A stretch of DNA of 64,000 bases, taken from contig NZ_BMRT01000001.1 of NCBI RefSeq assembly GCF_014648775.1, positions 1,426,001 to 1,490,000 of the forward strand, given 5' to 3'. Source of the DNA: Streptomyces abikoensis (GTDB taxonomy: Bacteria > Actinomycetota > Actinomycetes > Streptomycetales > Streptomycetaceae). The position numbers were made by a program, and so were the translations under genes. Below the pieces are notes generated by a model, which made no database searches, was not told the origin of the DNA, and worked only from the letters and a program-made list of their open reading frames with translations. Of the stretch, positions 25,281 to 32,878 are shown piece after piece (position 1 is the first letter of the stretch; every line of letters starts with the position of its first letter).

Positions 25281-27998
25281 TCAGACCAGCCCTTGCTCGC
25301 CGACGATCGTTCTCCATGAGACCAGCAGTCGCTCCGCTGCGCTCGCCTCTCTGGGTTTTGTCTCGCTTGAGCTGGCCCGGAGAGCCCGGCCAGCCAGCGT
25401 CTGAATCAGGTCGCGCAGCCGCACGACGTCGACGCTGACGGACATCAGATAGGACCGCACCTCGGCCGGACGATGCTCCGCACGCCAGAGGACTGCATGG
25501 GCCACGTCAATGAGCGGCGGTGCGACAGCTGGCTCCAGGTCGATGAGGGCGATAGTCCCATTGCCTTCGGTGTCCGGCTTTCCCAGGCGGGCATCATCCC
25601 CCCGTTCCTCGAAGTCCCTGAGTACGACGGTCGACTTGACCTTCGAAACGAGGGGGTTCGGGCCCGTTGTTAGCCCGCTGGGGCCGTCAAGATTTGCCCC
25701 CGTCATCCGGGCGAGGTTGTTAGCCTCGTCGAAGGGGACAGCACCGTAGCCGTAGGAGTACTGGGCAGCGACGTAGTAACGCGTGACAGGGTCTGTGCTG
25801 GCCAGTGCGCCGAAGATAGCGTCCAGAACACGCGTCTGCACCATCTCCAGGAACGTCTCAGCCGGGAGCAGTTCACCGTTGTCCTGTTCCACCCTCTCGT
25901 ACCGTGTAAGCGCCCGGAGGCCGGCTCCCACGGTCGCAATCACCAAGTCGGAGCCGGTGATGCCGAGTTGCTCCAGGCGCTCTCGGCGTTCCTTGATGAT
26001 GTCATTGAGTTCGGCCATTACCTCGGCTTCACTGCCTACACCGGCATCGTCCTTGCGCTTGCGCGCCACAAGGAAAATCGATGAGGCGAGGCTCGCAGTG
26101 CCTCGGCCGACAGCACGCTCAGGCATCTCTGTGTCGAGTGGCCATGCCTCGGTGATGGTGAAGCCTGCATTGCGAAGCGCCTCCACGAGACTGGACCACC
26201 CAGAAGTGGTCTTGTGCGCGTACACACAGACGAGAGGGGCGCCTGGCTTGAGTACTCGGTGAGCCTCGCTGAACGCACGCTCCATGAGGTTCTCGTAGTG
26301 CTCCCGCGCGGCATCTTTACTCCCCGAGTGCCGATAGGCGGCAACAACGGCTTCGTTCCTCTTAGGCGTCAGCTCGCCGCCGAGGTCTGTGGGGTACAAG
26401 AAGCCAACCGAACGCTTGAGCCAGACGTAGAAGAAGTCCGAAAGGTCTGCGTACGAGATGTTGTCGTAGTACGGCGGATCGGTGATGACTGCGTCTTGGG
26501 AATTGTCGGGGAGTGGCAGCGACGCTGCTGACCCACGCACACAGTTCGCCGGACTCGGGAGCGCAGAAAGCCGTTGGACGAGATCTGCTGTTTCTTTCAG
26601 GTACTTGCGAACGTCGCCGGACGCGCCGGCGAACGGGTTCGCCTCATAGAAATCCCACACCATGGGCAGAGCCTGCCGCGCGAAGGTGTTGGTGCCACCT
26701 TCATTCTTCGTGTCGAGGCGGCACAAACTAGACAAACGGTCAGCCACCCGGTTCAGAGCCATCGCCAGCGCAGTCGAAAGCGCGGCCGCTCGCCCCGGTT
26801 CCATGCCTTGCGCGCACGCCTCGTCATGGACCTGCTTGATCCCCGCAGCAAGCGTGCTGAGGGACAGGAGCTGCCGCGGAGTGAAGAGGTCGCGGTACTG
26901 CGCAAACCCATAAACCATGCACGTTCCGCCCGTGATACGCATGGTGCCGGGAAGCGACTCCGACAGAGGCTCAACGGGCAACTCTTCGAGGCGTTTAAGG
27001 CACTCGGCGTCATCAGGCAGTTCATACTCGCCAACGGCAAGGTAATCGCGTCCACGCCCGACCGCCTTGGTCACGATGGCGGCAAGCGGGGCGGTCCCCA
27101 TGCGGCCAGCCCGGGCTTCTGCCTTCACATACTGACCGGTGACTGTCGCACCGCAGATTCGGCAGGTAACCTCACCACCCCTGGAGCCTTCCGCAGGATC
27201 AAAGCCCAGGTCCGCCTCCGCCGCGGCCTCCACCACTTCGTAGCGCAGCGACCAGCCGTCGCGATCCGTGACAGGCTTCAGGGCTACATACCGGTTCTTC
27301 TTCCGCCCAAGCCAAGTCTGCCGGACAAGGTGGGCGTCATGCTCCGGCGTGGCTGGGTTCGGACACCGCACCGTTCGTGTCCACAGATAAGCCAGGGGGA
27401 GACGCCGGTCGCTCTCGTCGTCAGCCAGAATTCGCTGCTGACCAGTACCGCTGTCGACGCTGGGGTAGAAGGGGGCCAGCTGTTCCCAAGCCGAATCGAT
27501 CCACGCTTTCCCCCACCGGCGAATGTCGTCGGCGAGCCCAGAATGACTCTGCGGGTATTCGAGGATCATGCGCTCAATAATGTGCGCCACGGGATTCAGC
27601 TCGTTTGCCGTTACTTCACAGCCGAGACGGAGAGCCTCCAGGGGGATCGCACCTCCCCCGGAGAACAGATCAACAACCTTCGGCGGCCCGTCGTCGCTGG
27701 CCGCAAGCACCTCATTACGAGCGGTACGAATTGCTTGGTCCGGCTCCCCCCAAGTGCAGAGGGCATCGAAGAAATCCGACTCCTCCTGCAGGGTGCGCGT
27801 CCGGCCGGCAGCCGGGGTGAGAGCCGCGTAGACAGCCGCTCGCGACGCCGCCAAGGGGCGACGGGCCCACCACAAGTGCATGGAGGCCGGGTGGCCGACG
27901 CGCCCACCGACCTTCTCGCTCGCACTCGTGCGGCTGATGACGTCGATCGGGATCGCGTCCTCGATGAGCCGCTTAAAACTGCTGTCGCGCACTCTCAT
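25281..27998 (-). CDS. DUF1156 DNA methylase
   Basis: A 905-residue methyltransferase. The N-terminal DUF1156 signature H-P-A-S-M-H-L-W-W-A-R-R-P-L is at about 37-50. The SAM motif D-L-F-S-G-G-G is at 110-116, and the amino-methyltransferase motif T-D-P-P-Y-Y is at about 506-511, followed by Y-A-D-L-S-D-F-F-Y. C-R-I-C-G (about 279-283), with an upstream Cys, hints at a zinc site in the insert between motifs. The product is probably N6-methyladenine or N4-methylcytosine. I chose ATG 27998, 4 bp after the helicase stop, because GGAG lies seven bases upstream. As the only methylase of this operon it would mark self DNA for the helicase-nuclease. Confidence 0.88.
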   Translation of the reverse strand: MRVRDSSFKRLIEDAIPIDVISRTSASEKVGGRVGHPASMHLWWARRPLAASRAAVYAALTPAAGRTRTLQEESDFFDALCTWGEPDQAIRTARNEVLAASDDGPPKVVDLFSGGGAIPLEALRLGCEVTANELNPVAHIIERMILEYPQSHSGLADDIRRWGKAWIDSAWEQLAPFYPSVDSGTGQQRILADDESDRRLPLAYLWTRTVRCPNPATPEHDAHLVRQTWLGRKKNRYVALKPVTDRDGWSLRYEVVEAAAEADLGFDPAEGSRGGEVTCRICGATVTGQYVKAEARAGRMGTAPLAAIVTKAVGRGRDYLAVGEYELPDDAECLKRLEELPVEPLSESLPGTMRITGGTCMVYGFAQYRDLFTPRQLLSLSTLAAGIKQVHDEACAQGMEPGRAAALSTALAMALNRVADRLSSLCRLDTKNEGGTNTFARQALPMVWDFYEANPFAGASGDVRKYLKETADLVQRLSALPSPANCVRGSAASLPLPDNSQDAVITDPPYYDNISYADLSDFFYVWLKRSVGFLYPTDLGGELTPKRNEAVVAAYRHSGSKDAAREHYENLMERAFSEAHRVLKPGAPLVCVYAHKTTSGWSSLVEALRNAGFTITEAWPLDTEMPERAVGRGTASLASSIFLVARKRKDDAGVGSEAEVMAELNDIIKERRERLEQLGITGSDLVIATVGAGLRALTRYERVEQDNGELLPAETFLEMVQTRVLDAIFGALASTDPVTRYYVAAQYSYGYGAVPFDEANNLARMTGANLDGPSGLTTGPNPLVSKVKSTVVLRDFEERGDDARLGKPDTEGNGTIALIDLEPAVAPPLIDVAHAVLWRAEHRPAEVRSYLMSVSVDVVRLRDLIQTLAGRALRASSSETKPREASAAERLLVSWRTIVGEQGLV

Positions 27999-28002
27999 CC
28001 TC

Positions 28003-31000
28003 TCACTCCGCGGCTTCCGCTTCTGTAACCGCGTGATCTCGGATGCTAGCGCCCGGCACCCGGTAACCGGTAACCTGCCGGATTTCAGCCACATTGGGCA
28101 GGGTGTGGTAGGGGTCCTGGACCCTCATCAGGACGGGGTCCGTCGTGGCGCTGTACACGACATAGAGCCAGAAGCCGGCAGCCCATCTCTGAGCTGCGTA
28201 CCACTCGGTCCTGTAGAGGCCAACGTCGCCGGAGGCGGCGCCTCGGCCCTTTACCTCGATCCGGCGCACCTGGGTGGCCCCATCGGGCAGGGTCCGGGTG
28301 GACCGGATGTCGAAGCCGCTGCCATCCTGCAGGTGCCCCACGTACTCGGGGTGCCAGCCGTGCTCCTCCTCGTACGCCATGGCTACCGCGACGGCGGCTT
28401 CTTCGACCTCCTTGCTCGGCCGCATGACATCGACATCGGGGTCTTCGAGAACGGCAGGGGGGACCACGGAGGCGGATCCGAGGTGTGTGACCTTCCCGGA
28501 GCGGACCACTCCCAGCCGGCTGAGCGATTCGAGCTTCGCTGCTCGACGATGTGCGAGCTCCTTGAGCTGCCGCTCAGCGTTGTCTCGCAGCAGACGGTAT
28601 GAGTCATCACCCCCAGCAACCTTGGCGTCGTGCGCCATCCAGCGATCCTGCAGCCGACGCTTCTGAGCGTCCATGGCCTCCGACAAGTACGAGGAGCGAA
28701 GCTTCGCGTGTTCCAAGCGGTTGGCTCGTTCAGCGGTGGTACGACCGAGCTGCACCGCAACTCGAAGCCAGTCCGTCGTTGTCTTGATCTGGTCAGGAGA
28801 CAGAGGAGGCGCCGCTCGGCTCGGCGCTGGTGTAAGCGTGTGCAGAACATCGGCTGGCCCTCGGTGAAGCCCGTCCTCGTCCTCTATGACCGCAACAACT
28901 TCCGCGAAGGCAACTTCTGGGGCGCCGTGCACGTCCTCCCCGACCACCTCGTAGGCAAAAAGGTGCACGAAGTAGGAGACGAGAGCACCAGGGTCCACAA
29001 AGGCAGCCGCTCCTTGGGGTACCCCTTCCGCTGCGAGGTCGCGCTCCAGAGACTCCGCGAGCGCCGCGAACAGAGGGTGCCCTGGCGAGCACAGCGTCGC
29101 ATCCTCATGCTCGACTCGGTCCCGCTCGTCCTTCCGGAAGGTGACCTTGCGGTACTCCGACGCGGGGCGGCCTCTGTACCGGACGGCGGTCAGGTCATCA
29201 CTGCGAAGAGCGACAGGCACATGCTCGATGCGTAGCAGCTGATCTGCTCGGCGTTCGACGCGCAAACTCTGGCGGCTCGCGGCTCGGAGGAAGAACGCCT
29301 CTACATACTCCGGCATCAAGCGGCGCTCATCGGAGAGGAAGTTCTGCCCTCGGACCCAGTCGATATCGACGTACTTCTTTGCCAGCGCGATACCAGTAGC
29401 CTTCTCATACTCGGCGAGTTTCTCCGAGTCGAGTCGGTTGATCTCAGCCACTGCCGCGTCACGGTTCGCACGGGTCGGGTTGGCCAACGTCTCCTTGACC
29501 AGGCGTTCGAAGTCGACACCGTTGAGCGTGAGCAGCTCCCCAATCACATCGTAGACCCGGCCATTCAAATCCTGGCGCATCGCCTCAAGCCGGTGGTGAA
29601 GCCTCTCGAGAAGCTCACCCTCCACGGTATTACTCGCACAGAAATTGAAGATCCAACAGTCGGCGCTTTGGCCGATCCGGTGCACGCGGCCCATACGCTG
29701 CTCAAGACGGACTGGATTCCACGGAAGGTCATAGTTGATCATGAGATGACAGAACTGAAGGTTGATACCTTCGCCCGCAGCCTCTGTCGCGATGCAAATC
29801 TGCTTGTTCTGCCTGAAGTCGTGCTGGATCCGCTTCCGCTCGGCAGGTGGGTGCCCTCCATGAATAGTGCAGACCGAGTATCCCCACTGCCGAAGGTGCG
29901 CTTCCAAGTAATCGAGGGTGTCGCGATGTTCCGTGAAGATAAGGAGCTTGCCCCGACCGTCGCGCAATTCTTCGAATTCGGCCCTCTCCAAGCAGTCGCG
30001 GAGAGCTGCCAGCTTTCGCTCCTCGCCTTGCGAGCGCACCCTATCGGCATGCGCAACGAGCTTACGCAATTCGGTGACTTCTGTGCGCAACTGAGAGATT
30101 TGCGCAGCACTACTGACTTCCGTAGCGAGAAGATCGTCGACAGACTCGTCGATGTCATCCGCGCCAGTCTCGGCGTCGTCCATAACGTCTACGTCGGCCG
30201 GAATACGCCCCAACGCGGCCAGTCGCCGAGTCGCCTCAGCCGGTGCCATTACCGTCAGCTGATCAGCCAACGCCTCCAAGCGATCGGCGCGCTTGGCCAG
30301 AGACGATCTGATTGCACCTAGGCTCGACGCCAAGCGGCGCTGTAGCACTGTGCGAGCCAAGGCTACGGCGTTGCCCCGCGACCCACCACTGTTCCCCAAG
30401 TAGGTGTTCACGTACTGCGTGACATCCAGGTACAGAGAATATTCAGCCGGGGAGAGCTGGAATGGCTGCGTGCGAACATGCCGTTCAACGAACAATGCGC
30501 CGCCATGCTCATCGACCAGATCTTCCTTCTGACGCCGAAGAAAGTATGGGTTGTTCTCATTCGCGATCTGCTTCTTGACAAGGTCAGACGTCGAGAACTG
30601 ATCCGGGTCGAGAAGTCCGAGGAAGCGAGTGAACCTGTCCTCATCGCCCGAGTGGGGTGTCGCCGTCAGCAGCAGGAGACGATCCGCCTGCTGAGAAACC
30701 CCTTCCACCAGGGAATATCGCTTAGTCTTAACGATCCTTTCGTCCTTACCCCGCTTCGTGAAAGCCGAAGCCTTGTGGGCCTCATCGACGATTACCAGAT
30801 CCCACTGACTACGGAATAGATCATCGCGTACGCCGTCCCGCTTGGCGAAATCAATACTGCTGACCACCAGCGGGTAGCGCTCCCACGGGTTTTGCCCAAG
30901 CTGATTGCGCACTTGCTCACTCGAAACAACCTCGAACTGTTCGTCGAACTTATCGAGCATTTCGTCCTGCCACTGCGTAGTCAGCGGAGCCGGACATAGA

Positions 31001-31467
31001 ATCAAGATTCGCTCGACTGCGCCACGCAGTTTCAGCTCTTTAAGCAAGAGGCCAGCCATGATCGTCTTCCCGGCGCCAGGGTCGTCGGCAAGCACAAACC
31101 GCAACCGAGGCTGAGGCAGCATGTGGCGGTAGACGGCTTCGATCTGGTGCGGCAAGCCCCGAACACCGCTCATGGACACCGCGAACAAGGGGTCATGTGC
31201 AAACGCATGACGGATTCGCTGAGACTCGACCCACAGGGAAAGATCCCGCGGATCCACAAGCTCCGGCTGCGGCGACACGTTCGCCAACGCTGCCTGAAGC
31301 TCCGACTCCAGCACCTGTGTTTCATCAGGGGCGCCGTTGGCATGCCGCACCCGAACCAGAAGCACGCCCGCCCCGATCGTCTCCACGTGCTCAACCCTGA
31401 CAGGGTGCGCAAAGTGACCGTCCAGCATGATCAAGCGGTTCTTGGCGCGCTCCCCCAAGTCACTCAC
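28003..31467 (-). CDS. SNF2-family helicase with C-terminal DUF3883 nuclease-like domain
   Basis: A 1154-residue protein. The SNF2/DEAD-like motor has Walker A D-P-G-A-G-K-T (129-135) and D-E-A-H (228-231). It also has L-T-A-T-P-H-S-G and a second RecA domain with L-I-F-T-E-H-R-D-T, E-G-I-N-L-Q and Q-R-M-G-R-V-H-R-I-G-Q. A helical spacer is followed by a C-terminal DUF3883 domain with F-D-I-R-S (Asp1053) and I-E-V-K-G (Glu1071, Lys1073), the D-ExK arrangement of PD-(D/E)XK nucleases. GTG 31467 has GGAGGG about eight bases upstream. It resembles DISARM DrmD-type helicases, but the neighbouring genes differ from classical DISARM. It probably translocates on unmodified invading DNA. Confidence 0.87.
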   Translation of the reverse strand: MSDLGERAKNRLIMLDGHFAHPVRVEHVETIGAGVLLVRVRHANGAPDETQVLESELQAALANVSPQPELVDPRDLSLWVESQRIRHAFAHDPLFAVSMSGVRGLPHQIEAVYRHMLPQPRLRFVLADDPGAGKTIMAGLLLKELKLRGAVERILILCPAPLTTQWQDEMLDKFDEQFEVVSSEQVRNQLGQNPWERYPLVVSSIDFAKRDGVRDDLFRSQWDLVIVDEAHKASAFTKRGKDERIVKTKRYSLVEGVSQQADRLLLLTATPHSGDEDRFTRFLGLLDPDQFSTSDLVKKQIANENNPYFLRRQKEDLVDEHGGALFVERHVRTQPFQLSPAEYSLYLDVTQYVNTYLGNSGGSRGNAVALARTVLQRRLASSLGAIRSSLAKRADRLEALADQLTVMAPAEATRRLAALGRIPADVDVMDDAETGADDIDESVDDLLATEVSSAAQISQLRTEVTELRKLVAHADRVRSQGEERKLAALRDCLERAEFEELRDGRGKLLIFTEHRDTLDYLEAHLRQWGYSVCTIHGGHPPAERKRIQHDFRQNKQICIATEAAGEGINLQFCHLMINYDLPWNPVRLEQRMGRVHRIGQSADCWIFNFCASNTVEGELLERLHHRLEAMRQDLNGRVYDVIGELLTLNGVDFERLVKETLANPTRANRDAAVAEINRLDSEKLAEYEKATGIALAKKYVDIDWVRGQNFLSDERRLMPEYVEAFFLRAASRQSLRVERRADQLLRIEHVPVALRSDDLTAVRYRGRPASEYRKVTFRKDERDRVEHEDATLCSPGHPLFAALAESLERDLAAEGVPQGAAAFVDPGALVSYFVHLFAYEVVGEDVHGAPEVAFAEVVAVIEDEDGLHRGPADVLHTLTPAPSRAAPPLSPDQIKTTTDWLRVAVQLGRTTAERANRLEHAKLRSSYLSEAMDAQKRRLQDRWMAHDAKVAGGDDSYRLLRDNAERQLKELAHRRAAKLESLSRLGVVRSGKVTHLGSASVVPPAVLEDPDVDVMRPSKEVEEAAVAVAMAYEEEHGWHPEYVGHLQDGSGFDIRSTRTLPDGATQVRRIEVKGRGAASGDVGLYRTEWYAAQRWAAGFWLYVVYSATTDPVLMRVQDPYHTLPNVAEIRQVTGYRVPGASIRDHAVTEAEAAE

Positions 31468-31509
31468 GTCCAGGTCCCTCCGTCACTCCGGTAGCAGCCG
31501 GGCCCCAAC

Positions 31510-31520
31510 GTATCCGATAC
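31510..31520. promoter_or_regulatory. GTATC-C-GATAC palindrome upstream of the helicase gene
   Basis: A perfect 5-1-5 palindrome about 43 bp upstream of the helicase GTG, inside the 205-bp gap before the nuclease gene. Its position suits an operator or promoter element for the helicase-methylase-DUF499 operon. No regulator gene lies beside it. Confidence 0.35.
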
Positions 31521-31672
31521 CTGTGACAACGCCCCTCACTCACCGGTTCCACACTGTCACCCACTCATAACGGCCCTCTGCCGAAGCTGGTCAAAGGGCT
31601 CCGCCACGACGCGCCACAACAGACAGGTGACGTCCGCCCCACACGAGACACAGCCCTGGACGCCGGTCGCAG

Positions 31673-32572
31673 CTACGCGGCCTGGTAACTCAGCCGGAAC
31701 AGGTCTCCAGCGCGCTCCAAGTCCGCCTCAGACCGCAGGCGCACCTCGAGCGCCCCCGTGCCGTGGTGGCCGATCTCCCGTACGTCCCGGGTGAAGCCGG
31801 GGACGAGGTCGACCGTGTCCGGGTCCGCCTTGAGGTAGACGACGACCTCGCGCTGCTGCGTGCGGCCGACACAGGCGAAGTTCTTCAGCCGCCTGTAAGC
31901 GAGGTACTGCTTGCGCTCCACCTGCGTCACGTCATCGCCGAGCGACACCAAGACATCGTCCAAGGCCGATCGCAGCTCCTCCAGCGATCCGCCGGCGCCA
32001 CAGGGCTGCACGATCGTCGTGTCGGCGCGATGACGCTCGCGCACGGCACGTCGCTCCTTGGCCGGCGGCGTCACGGAGACGACCGTCTCCAGGGCGAGCA
32101 GCTCGTGGCCGAAGTAGCGGTAGCTGACGAGGTCGATGTTGCGCTGGATCTCGCGGACGGCGTGGACGTCGTATCGCGTGAAGCTCTCCGCGACGCAGAT
32201 CAGCCTGGGCACGCTCCACAGCACCTGAGCCGCCGCCGCTGCCCCGAGGCGTTCGCGGACCAGGAGCTGGAACTCGGCCCGATGGTCGGTCAGCCAGGAA
32301 AGGTAGAAGAGGCCCTGCGGGATTACACCCAAGCTCTGGCCACGCTTGTATTCGACGATCACGGGCGAACCGTTCTCGTCCAGGCCCAGCGAGTCGATCC
32401 GTCCGCCGTGCCGCGGTCCGGTGCTGTACTCGCTCGCCAGGAAGCGCACGCCCAACAGCGCCTCCATGTTCCTCTCGACCAGCTCCTGCAGATGCCGCTC
32501 ACGCACCGCCGTGGCCGATACCACCTCTGCCGCGCCACCACCCGCGACGTTGAACAACCTCAGACTCGACAC
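31673..32572 (-). CDS. PD-(D/E)XK nuclease with DUF5655-like C-terminus
   Basis: A 299-residue protein. The nuclease core is G-R-I-D (Asp60) followed 14 residues later by V-E-Y-K (Glu74, Lys76), the RecB/NucS-like arrangement used by many restriction and repair nucleases. The C-terminal 100 residues (K-N-F-A-C-V-G, then V-Y-L-K) resemble DUF5655, often fused to such nucleases. GTG 32572, with AAGGGGG just upstream, is chosen over an earlier ATG. It is the first gene in the leftward direction, 205 bp before the helicase. It may belong to the same defence system or be an independent gene; its GC is closer to the backbone. A perfect hairpin lies just before its ribosome site. Confidence 0.75.
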   Translation of the reverse strand: MSSLRLFNVAGGGAAEVVSATAVRERHLQELVERNMEALLGVRFLASEYSTGPRHGGRIDSLGLDENGSPVIVEYKRGQSLGVIPQGLFYLSWLTDHRAEFQLLVRERLGAAAAAQVLWSVPRLICVAESFTRYDVHAVREIQRNIDLVSYRYFGHELLALETVVSVTPPAKERRAVRERHRADTTIVQPCGAGGSLEELRSALDDVLVSLGDDVTQVERKQYLAYRRLKNFACVGRTQQREVVVYLKADPDTVDLVPGFTRDVREIGHHGTGALEVRLRSEADLERAGDLFRLSYQAA

Positions 32573-32585
32573 CCGTCCCCCTTGT

Positions 32586-32612
32586 CCTCGCGGATCACAA
32601 CGATCCGCGAGG
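32586..32612. promoter_or_regulatory. 11-bp perfect hairpin just upstream of the nuclease gene
   Basis: CCTCGCGGATC (32586-32596) and GATCCGCGAGG (32602-32612) form a perfect stem with loop ACAAC. The stem ends 14 bases before the nuclease GTG and directly abuts its ribosome site. It may be an operator in the promoter or an RNA hairpin controlling translation, and is less likely to be a terminator for a gene to the right. Confidence 0.6.
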
Positions 32613-32676
32613 GCAGGATTGTTTCCGGAGGCGTGAGCGCACGTCAAAGGACTTCGGGAACAGCGTCGTGCACCCT

Positions 32677-32698
32677 GGGCAGGCCCTTCGCCCTGCCC
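32677..32698. repeat. GGGCAGG hairpin in the boundary region
   Basis: GGGCAGG (32677-32683) pairs with CCTGCCC (32692-32698) around an 8-nt loop. It lies between the defence cargo and the backbone and may add to termination with the neighbouring hairpin at 32708. Confidence 0.4.
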
Positions 32699-32707
32699 AA
32701 CACAACC

Positions 32708-32742
32708 GCCCGCCGACCGGACTCAAAGCCCAGTCGACGGGC
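32708..32742. terminator. Bidirectional terminator-like hairpin
   Basis: GCCCGCCGAC (32708-32717) pairs with GTCGACGGGC (32733-32742) with one G-T pair. Flanking CACAA and TTGTG extend the stem with a small bulge, and a short T-run follows on the plus strand. For leftward transcription it lies about 140 bp after the RNA methyltransferase stop, so it probably separates the backbone operon from the defence cargo. Confidence 0.6.
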
Positions 32743-32772
32743 GATTTTGTGCCCTCTGGCCACCCTCCCGAC

Positions 32773-32822
32773 GAGCGTCACACGAGCGTCAGGAGAGCGT
32801 CACGAGCGTCATTTCAGCGTCA
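32773..32822. repeat. Five phased copies of an AGCGTCA octamer
   Basis: GAGCGTCA occurs at 32773, 32784, 32795 and 32804, and CAGCGTCA at 32815. Spacings are 11, 11, 9 and 11 bp, close to one helical turn, so all copies face the same side of the helix. The array lies at the cargo/backbone junction, 57 bp after the stop of the RNA methyltransferase. Iterons, integrase arm sites or regulator sites all show such phasing. Confidence 0.75.
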
Positions 32823-32878
32823 GAATTTCGCCCGTAACGCCCATAGCGCACATAATGCACACCAGGTAAAACCGCAGG

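Noticed and set aside
22410..31467. Classical DISARM
   Set aside because: DrmA-, DrmB- (DUF1998) and DrmC-like (PLD) genes are absent, and the methylase is of DUF1156 type.
32573..32878. Attachment site of the element
   Set aside because: No tRNA and no second copy of a candidate repeat in the window; the left end lies outside, so attL/attR cannot be paired.
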